From an uncultured Clostridia bacterium (GTDB taxonomy: Bacteria; Bacillota; Clostridia; Christensenellales; Borkfalkiaceae), in NCBI GenBank assembly GCA_944358655.1, contig CALVRO010000001.1, positions 1 to 64,000 of the forward strand: a stretch of 64,000 nucleotides of DNA, given 5' to 3'. Positions 43,694 to 52,073 of the stretch are shown here, piece after piece; position 1 is the stretch's first letter; each line of letters starts with the position of its first letter. The notes beneath the pieces were generated by a model. It worked only from the letters and a program-made list of their open reading frames with translations. It ran no database searches and had not been told where the DNA came from. The position numbers and the translations under genes are program-made.

Positions 43694-45628
43694 TTATTCG
43701 AGTTCGAAGGCGCCGGTGTACAGCTGATAGTACTTGCCCTTCTGGGCGATGAGCTGGTCGTGGCTGCCGCGCTCGATTATTTCGCCGTGGTCGAGCACCA
43801 TTATGGCGTGACTGTTGCGGACGGTGGACAGCCGGTGGGCAATGACGAACACCGTTCTGCCCTCCATAAGCTTATCCATGCCCTGCTCGATGAGCTTTTC
43901 GGTGCGGGTATCGATGGACGAGGTGGCCTCGTCGAGGATGAGCACGGGGCACTGCGAGACCATTGCGCGGGCTATGGCCAGAAGCTGGCGCTGGCCCTGC
44001 GAGAGGTTGGCGCCGTCGCCGCTGAGCATTGTGTTGTAGCCCTCGGGCAGGTGGGTGATGAAACTGTCGGCATTGGCCAGCTTGGCGGCCCTTATGCACT
44101 CCTCGTCGGTGGCGTCCAGCCTGCCGTAGCGGATGTTGTCCATTACCGTGCCGGTGAACAGGTGGGTGTCCTGAAGCACTACGCCGAGCGAACGGCGAAG
44201 GTCGGCCTTGTTTATGTCGCGTATGTTGATGCCGTCGTAGGTGATAGTGCCCGACTGTATGTCGTAAAAGCGGTTGATGAGGTTGGTTATGGTCGTCTTG
44301 CCTGCGCCCGTCGAGCCGACGAAGGCAATCTTCTGGGCGGGTTTTGCGTAGAGCGAAATGTGCTTTAAGATGACTTTTTCGGGCGTGTAGCCGAACACTA
44401 CGTCGTCGAAGCGGATGTCGCCCCTGAGGGGGATATACTCGAAGGTGCCGTCGGGCAGGGGCTTCTTCCACGCCCAGCCGCCGTCCTCCGACTCGCCGCG
44501 GGTGAGGGTTATGTCGCCGCCCTCGTCCTCGGGGGTGGTGTCTATCATCTCGAAGATGCGCTCGGCGCCGGCAAGGGCCATGACTATGGCGCTGAACTGC
44601 TGCGAAACCTGCTGCACGGGCATGTTGAACTGCCTTGTGTACATGAGGTAGGAGACGAGCATGCCGGCCATTACGGCCATTCTGTTGGCGACGTCGGCCT
44701 TTTGCACGCTGCAGAAGATGGACAGCAGTCCCGTCTCTCCCGCGAAGGCCATGATGAGCGCGCCTACGAGCGCGACCAGAACATACTGCAGGTAGCCGAG
44801 GTTGTTGTTTACGGGGCCCATGAGGAAGGCGTAGCCGTTAGCCACGCTGCCCGCCTCGTTGAGGGCGTCGTTGACCTTTTTGAAGTCGGCGCGGGCGTTG
44901 GGCTCGTGGCAGAATACCTTTATTACCTTCTGGCCCTCGGTCATCTCCTCAACGTAGCCGTTGAGGGCGCCCAGAGCCTTCTGGTTGGCGAGGTAGTACT
45001 TTGCCGACATGCCGCCTATGAACTTTGTGGCGAACACTATGCCGACGAGCACCGCGCACACTACGAGCAGCAGCGTTACGCTGTAGGTTATCATGAAGGC
45101 GAGCACGGCAAGAAGCGTGAGCACCGAGGAGATGAGCTGGGGTATGGTCTGCGTGAGCAGCTGACGCATGGTGTCGACGTCGTTGGTGTACAGGCTCATC
45201 AGGTCGCCGTGGGTGTGGGTGTCGAAGTACTGCAGGGGCAGGGTCTGCATGGTGGCGAACATGTCGTCGCGCATCTTTTTAAGAGTGCCCTGCGCAATGT
45301 ACATCATGATGAGGTTGTATGCAAAGGACGATATGGCGCCCGCCGCATATATGCAGCCCATTATCAGGATGTTGGACATTACGAGGTTCATGTCGGCGTT
45401 CATCTGATGGTCGATGAGCTCGGTGGTGATTATGGACACGCGCGAGGCGGCCGTTACGTTGGCCACCGAGGCTATGCACACGAAGAATATTACGCAGACC
45501 GTGGCAAACTTGTTGCGCAGAAATGAGTACCTGAGCACTCTGCCTAAAGTTTTCATAGGAGTTTTGGCCCCCCTCGAAGTCTTTATGAGATCGCCGCCGA
45601 AATCCTTATTCTTTTTTAAAGAAGGCAT
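43694..45628 (-). CDS. ABC exporter half-transporter with complete ATP site
   Basis: The 644-residue protein has six transmembrane helices (about residues 35-345) and a nucleotide-binding domain. Walker A is GSTGAGKTT near 441, the signature is LSQGQRQLL, and Walker B is VLILDEATSS with catalytic Glu. An insertion of about 40 residues precedes the nucleotide domain. It pairs with the previous gene (TAATG overlap) as a heterodimeric, multidrug-type exporter. The MarR gene upstream is the likely regulator. Confidence 0.88.
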   Translation of the reverse strand: MPSLKKNKDFGGDLIKTSRGAKTPMKTLGRVLRYSFLRNKFATVCVIFFVCIASVANVTAASRVSIITTELIDHQMNADMNLVMSNILIMGCIYAAGAISSFAYNLIMMYIAQGTLKKMRDDMFATMQTLPLQYFDTHTHGDLMSLYTNDVDTMRQLLTQTIPQLISSVLTLLAVLAFMITYSVTLLLVVCAVLVGIVFATKFIGGMSAKYYLANQKALGALNGYVEEMTEGQKVIKVFCHEPNARADFKKVNDALNEAGSVANGYAFLMGPVNNNLGYLQYVLVALVGALIMAFAGETGLLSIFCSVQKADVANRMAVMAGMLVSYLMYTRQFNMPVQQVSQQFSAIVMALAGAERIFEMIDTTPEDEGGDITLTRGESEDGGWAWKKPLPDGTFEYIPLRGDIRFDDVVFGYTPEKVILKHISLYAKPAQKIAFVGSTGAGKTTITNLINRFYDIQSGTITYDGINIRDINKADLRRSLGVVLQDTHLFTGTVMDNIRYGRLDATDEECIRAAKLANADSFITHLPEGYNTMLSGDGANLSQGQRQLLAIARAMVSQCPVLILDEATSSIDTRTEKLIEQGMDKLMEGRTVFVIAHRLSTVRNSHAIMVLDHGEIIERGSHDQLIAQKGKYYQLYTGAFELE

Positions 45629-47385
45629 TATTCGTCACCTCCCTTTACCTGCGATTCGAATACTTCCCTGTAGATCTCGTTGCTTTGGAGCAGCTGCTCG
45701 TGCGTGCCGATGCCCGATATCCTGCCCTCGTCGAGCACTACTATCTTGTCGGCGTCCTGCACCGAGGCGACGCGCTGGGCGATTATTATCTTGGTGGTGT
45801 CGGGCGCGTACTTTCTGAGATTTTCGCGTATGGTGGCGTCCGTCTTGGTGTCGACGGCGGACGTGGAGTCGTCGAAGATTATCACCTTGGGGTGCTTGAG
45901 AAGGGCGCGCGCTATGCACAGCCTCTGCTTCTGTCCGCCCGAAACGTTTACGCCGCCCTGGCCGAGGTCGTAGTCGTACTTGCCGGGCAGGTTTTGTATG
46001 AACTCGTCGGCGCAGGCGAGAGCGGCGGCCTCGCGCACCTCCTCGTCGGTAGCGTTTTCGTCGCCCCAGCGGAGATTTTCGGCCACCGTGCCCGAGAAGA
46101 GCACGTTCTTCTGCAGCACCATGGCCACGCTGTTGCGGAGGGCGTCGAGATTGTACTTTCTGACGTCCACTCCCCCCACCTTGACCGAGCCCGAGGCGAC
46201 GTCGTACAGGCGGGGTATGAGGGAGACGAGCGAGCTCTTGCCCGAGCCCGTGGCGCCTATTATGCCCACCGTCTCGCCCGAGGCTATGTGCAGGTCGATA
46301 TTCTTGAGCACGGCCACGTCGGCCTTCTGCGAATAGCGGAAGTCGACGCCGTCGAAATCTATCGAGCCGTCCTTTACTTCGGCTATCTGCTCCTTGGCCT
46401 TGGGGAGGGTAGTCCTCTCGTCGAGCACCTCGACGATACGTTCGGCCGAGCCCCTTGAAAGGGCTATGAAGTTGAGGCACATGGCCACCATCATGACGCC
46501 CGAGAGTATCTGCGCGGAGTACTGGATGAGGGTCTGCAGTTCGCTGGGCTGTATGCCGCCGGCTATGTTGCCGACGTACATGTTGGAGCCCATGGTGAGG
46601 ATGATTATGTTGACTATGAACATGACGAGCATGACGCTGGGCATCATGATGGTCAGTATTCTTTCGGCCTTGACCGAGTATGTATATACGTCGGCGGTGG
46701 CCTTCTTCATCTTGGAGACCTCTCTGTCCTCCCTGACGTACGACTTTACCACCCTTATGGCCGTGAGATCCTCCTGCACGACGGCGTTGAGCGCGTCGTA
46801 CTTTTTGAACATGGTTCTGAAGTAGGGCACGACCCTGTACATGCAGATGGACACGACTATTCCGAGCACTATGGCGGCGCCCGCGAAGATGGCGGCCATT
46901 ACAGGCTCGATGACTATGGTCATTATTATCGACGCGACGAACAGGATGGGCGCGCGCACCAACATTCTTATGGCCATCTGATAGGCGTTCTGAACGTTGG
47001 TGACGTCGGTGGTGATACGCGTGATGAGGCTGGCCGTGGAATAGTTGTCGATGTTTTCAAAAGAGAAGGACTGAAGGTTGTTGTACATGTCCTCCCTGAG
47101 GTTGTGCGCAAAGCCGCACGAGGCTTTGGCCGCCAGCTTGGCGCCCGCCGCGCCCGCGACGAGCGCAATGACGGCGCACACTATCATAAGCGTTGCCGAA
47201 ACGCCTATGACGGCCATGTCGACTTCGGGCTTTTTGTTCTCGGCGACCAGCTGAAGTTCGCCTTCGATAAAGGTCATAAGGAAGGGTATGACTATTTCCA
47301 TTATCGCCTCCACCGCCATTAAGACGGGGACGACGATGGAAGCAGTTTTATACTCCCTTACGCTTTTGAGTAGTTTTTTGATCAT
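45628..47385 (-). CDS. ABC exporter half-transporter with degenerate ATP site
   Basis: The 585-residue protein has six transmembrane helices and a nucleotide-binding domain: Walker A GATGSGKSS near residue 380, signature VSGGQKQRL and Walker B VIIFDDSTSAVD. The catalytic Glu after Walker B is Asp, as in the BmrC/TM287 half of heterodimeric exporters. CGGAG lies eight bases before the start. Between it and the MarR gene lie 610 bases of repeats D, B and A, with D nearest. Confidence 0.88.
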   Translation of the reverse strand: MIKKLLKSVREYKTASIVVPVLMAVEAIMEIVIPFLMTFIEGELQLVAENKKPEVDMAVIGVSATLMIVCAVIALVAGAAGAKLAAKASCGFAHNLREDMYNNLQSFSFENIDNYSTASLITRITTDVTNVQNAYQMAIRMLVRAPILFVASIIMTIVIEPVMAAIFAGAAIVLGIVVSICMYRVVPYFRTMFKKYDALNAVVQEDLTAIRVVKSYVREDREVSKMKKATADVYTYSVKAERILTIMMPSVMLVMFIVNIIILTMGSNMYVGNIAGGIQPSELQTLIQYSAQILSGVMMVAMCLNFIALSRGSAERIVEVLDERTTLPKAKEQIAEVKDGSIDFDGVDFRYSQKADVAVLKNIDLHIASGETVGIIGATGSGKSSLVSLIPRLYDVASGSVKVGGVDVRKYNLDALRNSVAMVLQKNVLFSGTVAENLRWGDENATDEEVREAAALACADEFIQNLPGKYDYDLGQGGVNVSGGQKQRLCIARALLKHPKVIIFDDSTSAVDTKTDATIRENLRKYAPDTTKIIIAQRVASVQDADKIVVLDEGRISGIGTHEQLLQSNEIYREVFESQVKGGDE

Positions 47386-47428
47386 ATATTACTCCGAAAA
47401 AAATTATTGACGAAAGATATTATGAAAG

Positions 47429-47531
47429 TCGATATGTTGCCTTGCGGCAACCCGATATGCCCCGTACGGGGCCCGATATGGCCGCGTGAGGCGCGGCCTC
47501 GATATGCGGCGACAATCGCCGCGTTGAGGTA
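47429..47531 (+). repeat. Repeat D, copy 2: hairpin array spaced by CGATATG
   Basis: CGATATG occurs at 47430, 47453, 47474 and 47500. The hairpins in between are GTTGCC/GGCAAC, CCCCGT/ACGGGG and GGCCGCG/CGCGGCC, followed by GCGGCGA/TCGCCGC. Stem sequences differ from copy 1, but pairing and spacing (23, 21 and 26 bases) are kept. It ends 45-145 bases upstream of the ABC exporter start codon. The gap 47386-47995 is otherwise repeats B and A. Confidence 0.75.
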
Positions 47532-47535
47532 AAAA

Positions 47536-47744
47536 GTGTATCCGAAGGGTAATCGGGGGGATTTCTCCGCTCCGTTCGTCGGGCAAAAGCCCTCCTCTCT
47601 TCGGTCGAAATGACAACCTTATAATCGGGGGGATTTCTCCGCGCGCTCGGCTTGACAGCCTCGCTTGGTTTCGCGTCTTGTTCGTGTTCAAAAAAATGCT
47701 TGCGTTCATGGCGAAAGCGGCGCTTACGCTTGCCCGAAATGACA
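47536..47744 (+). repeat. Repeat B, copy 8 (two or more units)
   Basis: It begins GTGTATCCGAAGGG. The first unit ends at 47615 in GTCGAAATGACA. A second unit with a long irregular insert ends in CGAAATGACA at 47744. Confidence 0.7.
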
Positions 47745-47785
47745 TACTCTGCCCAAGAGGGCGGCGCACTCTATCCCCTCCTCCT

Positions 47786-47856
47786 TGTCATGCCGAGCAG
47801 CGCGCCGATATGGTTGGGCGCGATAATAGCATGAGCGCGCGTTGCCGAGGCATCTC
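47786..47856 (+). repeat. Repeat A, copy 7 (short form)
   Basis: This is the 71-bp form, from TGTCATGCCGAGCAGC to GAGGCATCTC. Confidence 0.8.
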
Positions 47857-47888
47857 ACCGCGACAGCAGCAGATAAGTTGTAGTAAAA

Positions 47889-47957
47889 GTGTATCTGAAG
47901 CGTAGCCGGGGAGATTTCTCCGTTTCGCACACTTCGTGTGCTTCAGTCGAAATGACA
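47889..47957 (+). repeat. Repeat B, copy 9
   Basis: A single unit starts GTGTATCTGAAGCGTAGCC, with the hairpin CACAC/GTGTG, and ends GTCGAAATGACA. Confidence 0.8.
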
Positions 47958-47995
47958 AGCTCTACCCGAGGGGTGCCGTTCGGCCGCTTGACCCG

Positions 47996-48427
47996 TCAGT
48001 TTTCGAGGCTGTTCAACACCTTTAATATAATGGAGCGGAAGGAGGCGAGCTCTTCGGGCGTGAGCGAGCTGTTTATGCGCTCGTCGCACATGTCCATGAG
48101 TTCGCGGTTTCTTTCGCAGAGCTCCTCTCCCTTTTCGGTGAGGGAGATGTACTTTGTGCGCGCGTCGTCGACCGAGGAGCAGCGGGTGAGAAAGCCGCCC
48201 TTTTCGAGATTGACGAGCATGGCCGAGACCGAAGAGGGACGCAGCCCCGTGGCGCGCTCGATATCGCGCTGACAGACGCTTTCGCCGTGCGAGCTCCTTA
48301 TTTTGGTGAACACGAGCGCGTGCAGCTGCACGGCGCTGACGCCGTACTCGGCGAGGTTGATGTCGTTGTTCCTCACGAGAGCCCTGTGCAGACTGCAGAT
48401 GAGACCGAATATCCTTTGATTTTCCAC
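47996..48427 (-). CDS. MarR-family regulator
   Basis: The 143-residue protein has the MarR winged-helix fold, with the recognition region RDIERATGLRPSSVSAMLVNLEKGGF followed by the DDAR wing. The GTG at 48427 is taken as the start. The only upstream in-frame ATG (48514) lies between the -35 and -10 boxes of the gene's own promoter, and AGGG precedes the GTG. A 29-bp palindrome overlaps the transcription start, pointing to autoregulation. The ABC exporter genes downstream on the same strand are the probable targets. Confidence 0.88.
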   Translation of the reverse strand: MENQRIFGLICSLHRALVRNNDINLAEYGVSAVQLHALVFTKIRSSHGESVCQRDIERATGLRPSSVSAMLVNLEKGGFLTRCSSVDDARTKYISLTEKGEELCERNRELMDMCDERINSSLTPEELASFRSIILKVLNSLEN

Positions 48428-48466
48428 TTTGCCCTGCGCGCGGACGGGCCGCGGCGTAAAAAAATA

Positions 48467-48495
48467 TTTCGACTTCAAACTGTTTGAAATCGAAA
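48467..48495. promoter_or_regulatory. MarR operator: 29-bp palindrome
   Basis: Arms TTTCGATTTCAAAC and GTTTGAAGTCGAAA (minus-strand reading) match at 13 of 14 positions around one central base. The site lies just after the -10 box and so covers the transcription start. Confidence 0.75.
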
Positions 48496-48497
48496 TA

Positions 48498-48526
48498 ATT
48501 ATATGATATCGCATTTAATTTGTCAA
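48498..48526 (-). promoter_or_regulatory. Promoter of the MarR gene
   Basis: On the minus strand a perfect TTGACA (48521-48526), 17 bases and a perfect TATAAT (48498-48503). Confidence 0.85.
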
Positions 48527-48596
48527 TGGTTTGAAAGGGGACAATCGTGAAAAAAACGTGAAAAAATTTTACAGTGAAAACTACGAACAAAATATT

Positions 48597-48624
48597 ATTC
48601 GTCCGCACATATGTGCGGACGAAT
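48597..48624. terminator. 28-bp perfect palindrome after the small membrane protein gene
   Basis: ATTCGTCCGCACAT and its exact complement meet without a loop. It lies between the stop of the gene at 48654 and the MarR promoter. It may act as terminator, though the T-tract is poor, or as a regulatory site. Confidence 0.45.
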
Positions 48625-48653
48625 AACAATGCTCTATACATTTTCGGGGGCAG

Positions 48654-49001
48654 TCAGTCGCCCTTGAAATCGCCCTTTATCTCCTCCATTCCCTCTCCCT
48701 CTACCTTGCCGAAGAGTATCTCCTTTGCGGAGGGCTGCTCCTTTGCCTTGTCCTCGGTCAGCACTTCATCCATGGTGACCTGACTGTCGGCGGCGGGGCG
48801 CAGCTTTTTGCGCGTCTCCTCGTCGTAGACGGCGACGTCGTACTCCATCTTTTTTAAATTTTCGTCGGAGTAGGCCTTTTCAAGCTCCTCCTCCTTGCGC
48901 TCGGCCAGCTTGCGCTGCACGTCCGCCCTCATAAAATATGCCAAAAGCAACAGCGCGAACAGCGCCGCCGCGCAGATCATTACAATATATACAGGTTCCA
49001 T
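48654..49001 (-). CDS. Small membrane-anchored protein of unknown function
   Basis: This 115-residue protein has one N-terminal transmembrane helix (about residues 5-25) followed by a charged, Glu/Lys-rich cytoplasmic or external tail with likely coiled-coil (about 28-55). No family is recognised. The ATG at 49001 is six bases after a TAAAAT -10 box with TTGACA 17 bases further up, so the mRNA should be leaderless. It is divergent from the TetR gene and could be one of its targets. Confidence 0.65.
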   Translation of the reverse strand: MEPVYIVMICAAALFALLLLAYFMRADVQRKLAERKEEELEKAYSDENLKKMEYDVAVYDEETRKKLRPAADSQVTMDEVLTEDKAKEQPSAKEILFGKVEGEGMEEIKGDFKGD

Positions 49002-49007
49002 AACTTT

Positions 49008-49036
49008 ATTTTAGCAGTATAAATAAATTTTGTCAA
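49008..49036 (-). promoter_or_regulatory. Leaderless-type promoter of the small membrane protein
   Basis: On the minus strand TTGACA, a 17-base spacer and TAAAAT (49008-49013) are followed by only six bases before ATG 49001. Confidence 0.7.
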
Positions 49037-49044
49037 CATTTAAT

Positions 49045-49079
49045 TTGATTTTATCGTCGCTTTGTTGTATAATATACAA
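49045..49079 (+). promoter_or_regulatory. TetR gene promoter with overlapping palindrome
   Basis: TTGATT (49045-49050), 17 bases and TATAAT (49068-49073). The -10 box is the centre of a palindrome at 49065-49079, with TTGTAT and ATACAA arms around AAT. That is a plausible binding site for the regulator itself. Confidence 0.6.
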
Positions 49080-49125
49080 AAACAGTACGGGCGAGTACAA
49101 TAATGGTACCGGCGAGGAAAATGAG

Positions 49126-49695
49126 ATGACTACCGATAAGAGGGTCGTAAAGACGAGAAAGGCCATAACCGAAGCCTTTATGAAGCTTTCTCTTGAAAAG
49201 GACGTGCGCAAGATAACCGTTTCGGACATTGCCGAGAGGGCGATAATCAACCGCTCTACTTTCTACCTCCACTACGGCGACGCCAAGGAGGTGCTCGAGG
49301 AGATAGAGCGCAACATAACGGAGGCCGTCTACTCCATTATATATAAGTTTGACGTGGCCGACATCTACGGCAGTCTGAACAGGATATTCATTGCGCTGAC
49401 GAGCAGGCTGGACAATCATCTGTCCTTTAAAAACTTTATGCTGTACTCCACGGCCTCGAGCTACGTTGTGGCGAGCATTAAAAAGACACTAATCGACGCG
49501 GCAATGAGGAGCATTGCCGAGCGCAAGTTTGACGTTTCGCCCAAGAGGGCCGAAATAACGCTGCCGTACATGATTTCGGGCATAACCGACTCGTACATAT
49601 CGTGGGCGACGGGCGAAAACGAAATTTCGCTGGGAGAGTTCTGCACGCTGGTGAGCGAACTGACGGCGGCCTGCATAGCCGTGATGAAGGGTTGA
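49126..49695 (+). CDS. TetR-family regulator
   Basis: The 189-residue protein has a TetR helix-turn-helix (about residues 10-52, with ITVSDIAERAIINRSTFYLHY) and a helical ligand or partner domain. The start at 49126 is supported by GAGGA eight bases upstream. A longer frame would run through the promoter. It is divergent from the small membrane protein gene and followed by a strong terminator. The ligand is unknown. Confidence 0.88.
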   Translation: MTTDKRVVKTRKAITEAFMKLSLEKDVRKITVSDIAERAIINRSTFYLHYGDAKEVLEEIERNITEAVYSIIYKFDVADIYGSLNRIFIALTSRLDNHLSFKNFMLYSTASSYVVASIKKTLIDAAMRSIAERKFDVSPKRAEITLPYMISGITDSYISWATGENEISLGEFCTLVSELTAACIAVMKG

Positions 49696-49747
49696 TCGCG
49701 GCATATTGGCGTATCTTTTCCATAACTATGTATTGATTTTTAGAACA

Positions 49748-49784
49748 GGGCGCCCGCCGCACTTTTTAAGTGCGGCGGGCGCCC
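49748..49784 (+). terminator. Terminator of the TetR gene
   Basis: A 17-bp perfect stem starting GGGCGCCCGCCGCACTT has a TTT loop and is followed by TCTTAC. Confidence 0.65.
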
Positions 49785-49852
49785 TCTTACGCCGACGGCG
49801 GCAATATGATCCCTCCCTCATAAACGGGGCGGGGACGATATATAATAATAGT

Positions 49853-50899
49853 ATGAAAAAGATAATGTTCTGCGGCGGCGGGAGCGCCGGCCACGTCATA
49901 CCCAACATGGCGCTGTGCGAACAGCTTAAGGACGGCTACGAGCTGTGCTATATAGGCACAAGGGGAATTGAGCGGGATATATGCCGCAGCTACGGCATTA
50001 AATTCTACGCCTTCGACGGGGTAAAGCTTGTGCGGGGAAAGATATTTGAAAACCTTTCGGCGCCCGCAAAGATAGTTAAAAGCGTTAAGGAGTGCGGTGA
50101 CATACTCGACGAGGCGAGGCCCGATCTGCTATTCTGCAAGGGGGGATACGTCAGCTTCCCTCCCGCCGTGGCCGCCTCGAAGAGGGGCATACCCGTCCTC
50201 ACCCACGAATCCGACCTGACGCCGGGGCTGGCCAACAAGCTGATAGCCAAAAAGTGCAGGAGAGTGCTGACGGCCTTTCCCTCCACCGCCGCAAGGCTTA
50301 AAAACGGCGTATATACGGGTGCGCCGCTGAGGCGGGAGCTGTTCGGCAGGGACAGGATAATGGCCAAACGCGCGTACGGGTGCGACCTGCGGCCCACAAT
50401 ACTCGTATTTGGCGGCGGGAGCGGGTCGCGAGCCATCAACAACTGCCTAAGAGCATGCGCGGCTGAGCTGTGCAAGAGCTACAATATACTGCACATATGC
50501 GGGCGGGGAAACGCCGTGTTTGCCGACATACGAGGCTATAAACAGATAGAGTACGCCGCCGACATGGGCGAGATATACGCCGCGGCCGACTACGCCGTAT
50601 CGCGCTGCGGGGCCAACGCCGCGTGCGAGCTTGTGGCGCTGAGGATACCCGCCCTGTTCATCCCCCTTGAAAACGGCGCCTCGAGGGGCGATCAGGTGGA
50701 GAATGCGCATTACTTCGAGGAGCGGGGGCTGTGCAGGGTGCTGCGGGAGCGCAACCTCAGCCCGCAGTCGCTCAAAGAGGGCATCGACGCGCTTGTATGC
50801 GACGGGCAACTTAAAACCGCGCTCAAGAGCAATACCCTCAGGCGCGGCAACGAAAGAATAATCGAGGAGATAGTTTGCGCCATGTCCGCAAACGGATAA
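49853..50899 (+). CDS. murG: MurG-like UDP-GlcNAc:lipid I N-acetylglucosaminyltransferase
   Basis: The 348-residue GT28-family enzyme would add GlcNAc to lipid I to make lipid II at the inner face of the membrane. The N-terminal GGGSAGHVIPNMAL loop, HESDLTPGLANK, and the C-terminal donor-site segment FGGGSGSRAIN with SRCGANAACE are visible. The ATG at 49853 is six bases behind a TATAAT and has no ribosome site, so it is probably leaderless. It is not within a mur/fts cluster here, and a second murG could exist elsewhere in the genome. Confidence 0.85.
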   Translation: MKKIMFCGGGSAGHVIPNMALCEQLKDGYELCYIGTRGIERDICRSYGIKFYAFDGVKLVRGKIFENLSAPAKIVKSVKECGDILDEARPDLLFCKGGYVSFPPAVAASKRGIPVLTHESDLTPGLANKLIAKKCRRVLTAFPSTAARLKNGVYTGAPLRRELFGRDRIMAKRAYGCDLRPTILVFGGGSGSRAINNCLRACAAELCKSYNILHICGRGNAVFADIRGYKQIEYAADMGEIYAAADYAVSRCGANAACELVALRIPALFIPLENGASRGDQVENAHYFEERGLCRVLRERNLSPQSLKEGIDALVCDGQLKTALKSNTLRRGNERIIEEIVCAMSANG

Positions 50900-50914
50900 A
50901 ATGCGTTCGTCGGG

Positions 50915-51535
50915 CTATATCAGGCCCTCTATCAGAATTTTCAGGCCTATCCCCACGAGGATGAGGCCGCCGAGGATCTGCGCGACGCCCGTCTTTTTTT
51001 CGAAGAGTTTGCCCACGCGCGATCCCAAAAAGACTCCCGCGCACACTATGGCGAAGGTGACGGCGCCTATCATGGCCGTGTAGCCCCAAACGGTGACCTC
51101 GGTTATGCCCTCGTCGTACATGGCGATAAAGCTGACGCCGACCGCCAGAGCGTCTATACTCGTGGCGACGCCCTGCACAAGCACTTCGGGCAGGCTGAAC
51201 TTTTTGGGGATGAGCTGTTCGTCGCGCGAGCGCAGCTCCTTTGCGGCGTCGACTATCATTTTCAGGCCTATAAAGAGCAGCAGCGCGAAGGCCACCCAAT
51301 GATCGAACCTGTCGATATATGCCGTATCTATGACCTGCGAAAGGCCGAACGCGACAAAAAATCCCGCAAGGGGCATGGCCATCTGAAAGAGCGCGAAGGT
51401 GAGAGCTATGCCCCCTCCCTTTCTCCTGTCGAGGTCGCTGTAGCACATGCCGTCGCAGAGGGATACGGCAAAGGCGTCCATCGCGAGAGAGACGCCGATA
51501 AGGATTACCTGAAGTATGAGTTCCCAAGTCCACAT
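50915..51535 (-). CDS. mntP: Manganese efflux pump MntP
   Basis: The 206-residue membrane protein has six transmembrane helices in two repeats, each with the conserved aspartate motif (SLAMDAFAVSLCDGM and GVATSIDALAVGVSF). The family exports Mn(II). The start at 51535 lies six bases after the -10 box. A longer frame from 51589 would run across the promoter and is rejected. No yybP-ykoY riboswitch, which often controls mntP, is seen. Confidence 0.92.
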   Translation of the reverse strand: MWTWELILQVILIGVSLAMDAFAVSLCDGMCYSDLDRRKGGGIALTFALFQMAMPLAGFFVAFGLSQVIDTAYIDRFDHWVAFALLLFIGLKMIVDAAKELRSRDEQLIPKKFSLPEVLVQGVATSIDALAVGVSFIAMYDEGITEVTVWGYTAMIGAVTFAIVCAGVFLGSRVGKLFEKKTGVAQILGGLILVGIGLKILIEGLI

Positions 51536-51541
51536 GCAGTC

Positions 51542-51570
51542 ATTATAATATAAACGGGATGAATTGTAAA
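51542..51570 (-). promoter_or_regulatory. Leaderless-type promoter of mntP
   Basis: TTTACA (51565-51570), a 17-base spacer and TATAAT (51542-51547), then six bases to the ATG. Confidence 0.75.
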
Positions 51571-51632
51571 GGCGCGCGGGGCGGGGCATTTAAAAAATAT
51601 TTAAAAATTTTTTGAAAAAGCCGTAAAAATAG

Positions 51633-51661
51633 TTTGCATTTTGTAATTTTTAAAGTATAAT
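51633..51661 (+). promoter_or_regulatory. Promoter of the tRNA-Pro gene
   Basis: TTTGCA (or TTGCAT one base on), a 16-17-base spacer and TATAAT at 51656-51661. The 75-base leader contains a CTGTCG/CGACAG stem (51669-51702). Confidence 0.65.
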
Positions 51662-51743
51662 AATAAAGCTGTCGGAGAGAGCATTCATTTTATCGACGAC
51701 AGGCGCATGCAAGCCCGTGGGGGTGAGCAATAAAATTAAATAT

Positions 51744-51820
51744 TGAGGTGTAGCGCAGTTTGGTAGCGCGTCTGGTTAGGGACCAGAAGGTCGTGGGTTC
51801 AAGTCCCGTCACCTCAACCA
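51744..51820 (+). tRNA. tRNA-Pro, anticodon AGG
   Basis: The 77-base cloverleaf is complete. The acceptor stem is TGAGGTG/CACCTCA, with discriminator A and encoded CCA. The anticodon stem is TCTGG/CCAGA around the loop TTAGGGA, and the T-loop is GTTCAAG. The anticodon is therefore AGG, and the A34 is expected to become inosine through TadA and read CCU, CCC and CCA. Repeat E starts at the next base. Confidence 0.92.
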
Positions 51821-52046
51821 CGTCGCCGCAAGGCGCGTTTTGCAGCAAGCCGAGTATAACTCGGCTTGTTTGCTTTTACGCCTGCGGCTCCTTTTTCGCG
51901 CAAATACTACAGTTTTGCGCGAGACTGTGGTAAAGATACATGCACTCCGTGAAAGCAAATTCGCCCTTGCCCGCCCCCTCTTCGCGGGTGTGGTGCTTTG
52001 GCGATTTGCTACTTATTTTTCGGAGGGTGCTCGCGGGGCTGCGCAC
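51821..52046 (+). repeat. Repeat E, copy 2, abutting the tRNA 3' end
   Basis: This element of about 225 bp matches copy 1 (30398-30622). It starts CGTCGCCGCAAGGC at the base after the tRNA CCA and keeps the same hairpins, with base changes mainly in loops and linkers. The stretch 51821-52640 has no gene, only repeats E, A and B. Confidence 0.75.
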
Positions 52047-52073
52047 GCTTCGCGGAGCGGTAAAATCATTTAT

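Noticed and set aside
48428..48514. Extended MarR start at ATG 48514
   Set aside because: That ATG lies between the -35 and -10 boxes of the gene's own promoter, so it cannot be in the transcript. GTG 48427 gives a normal MarR length.
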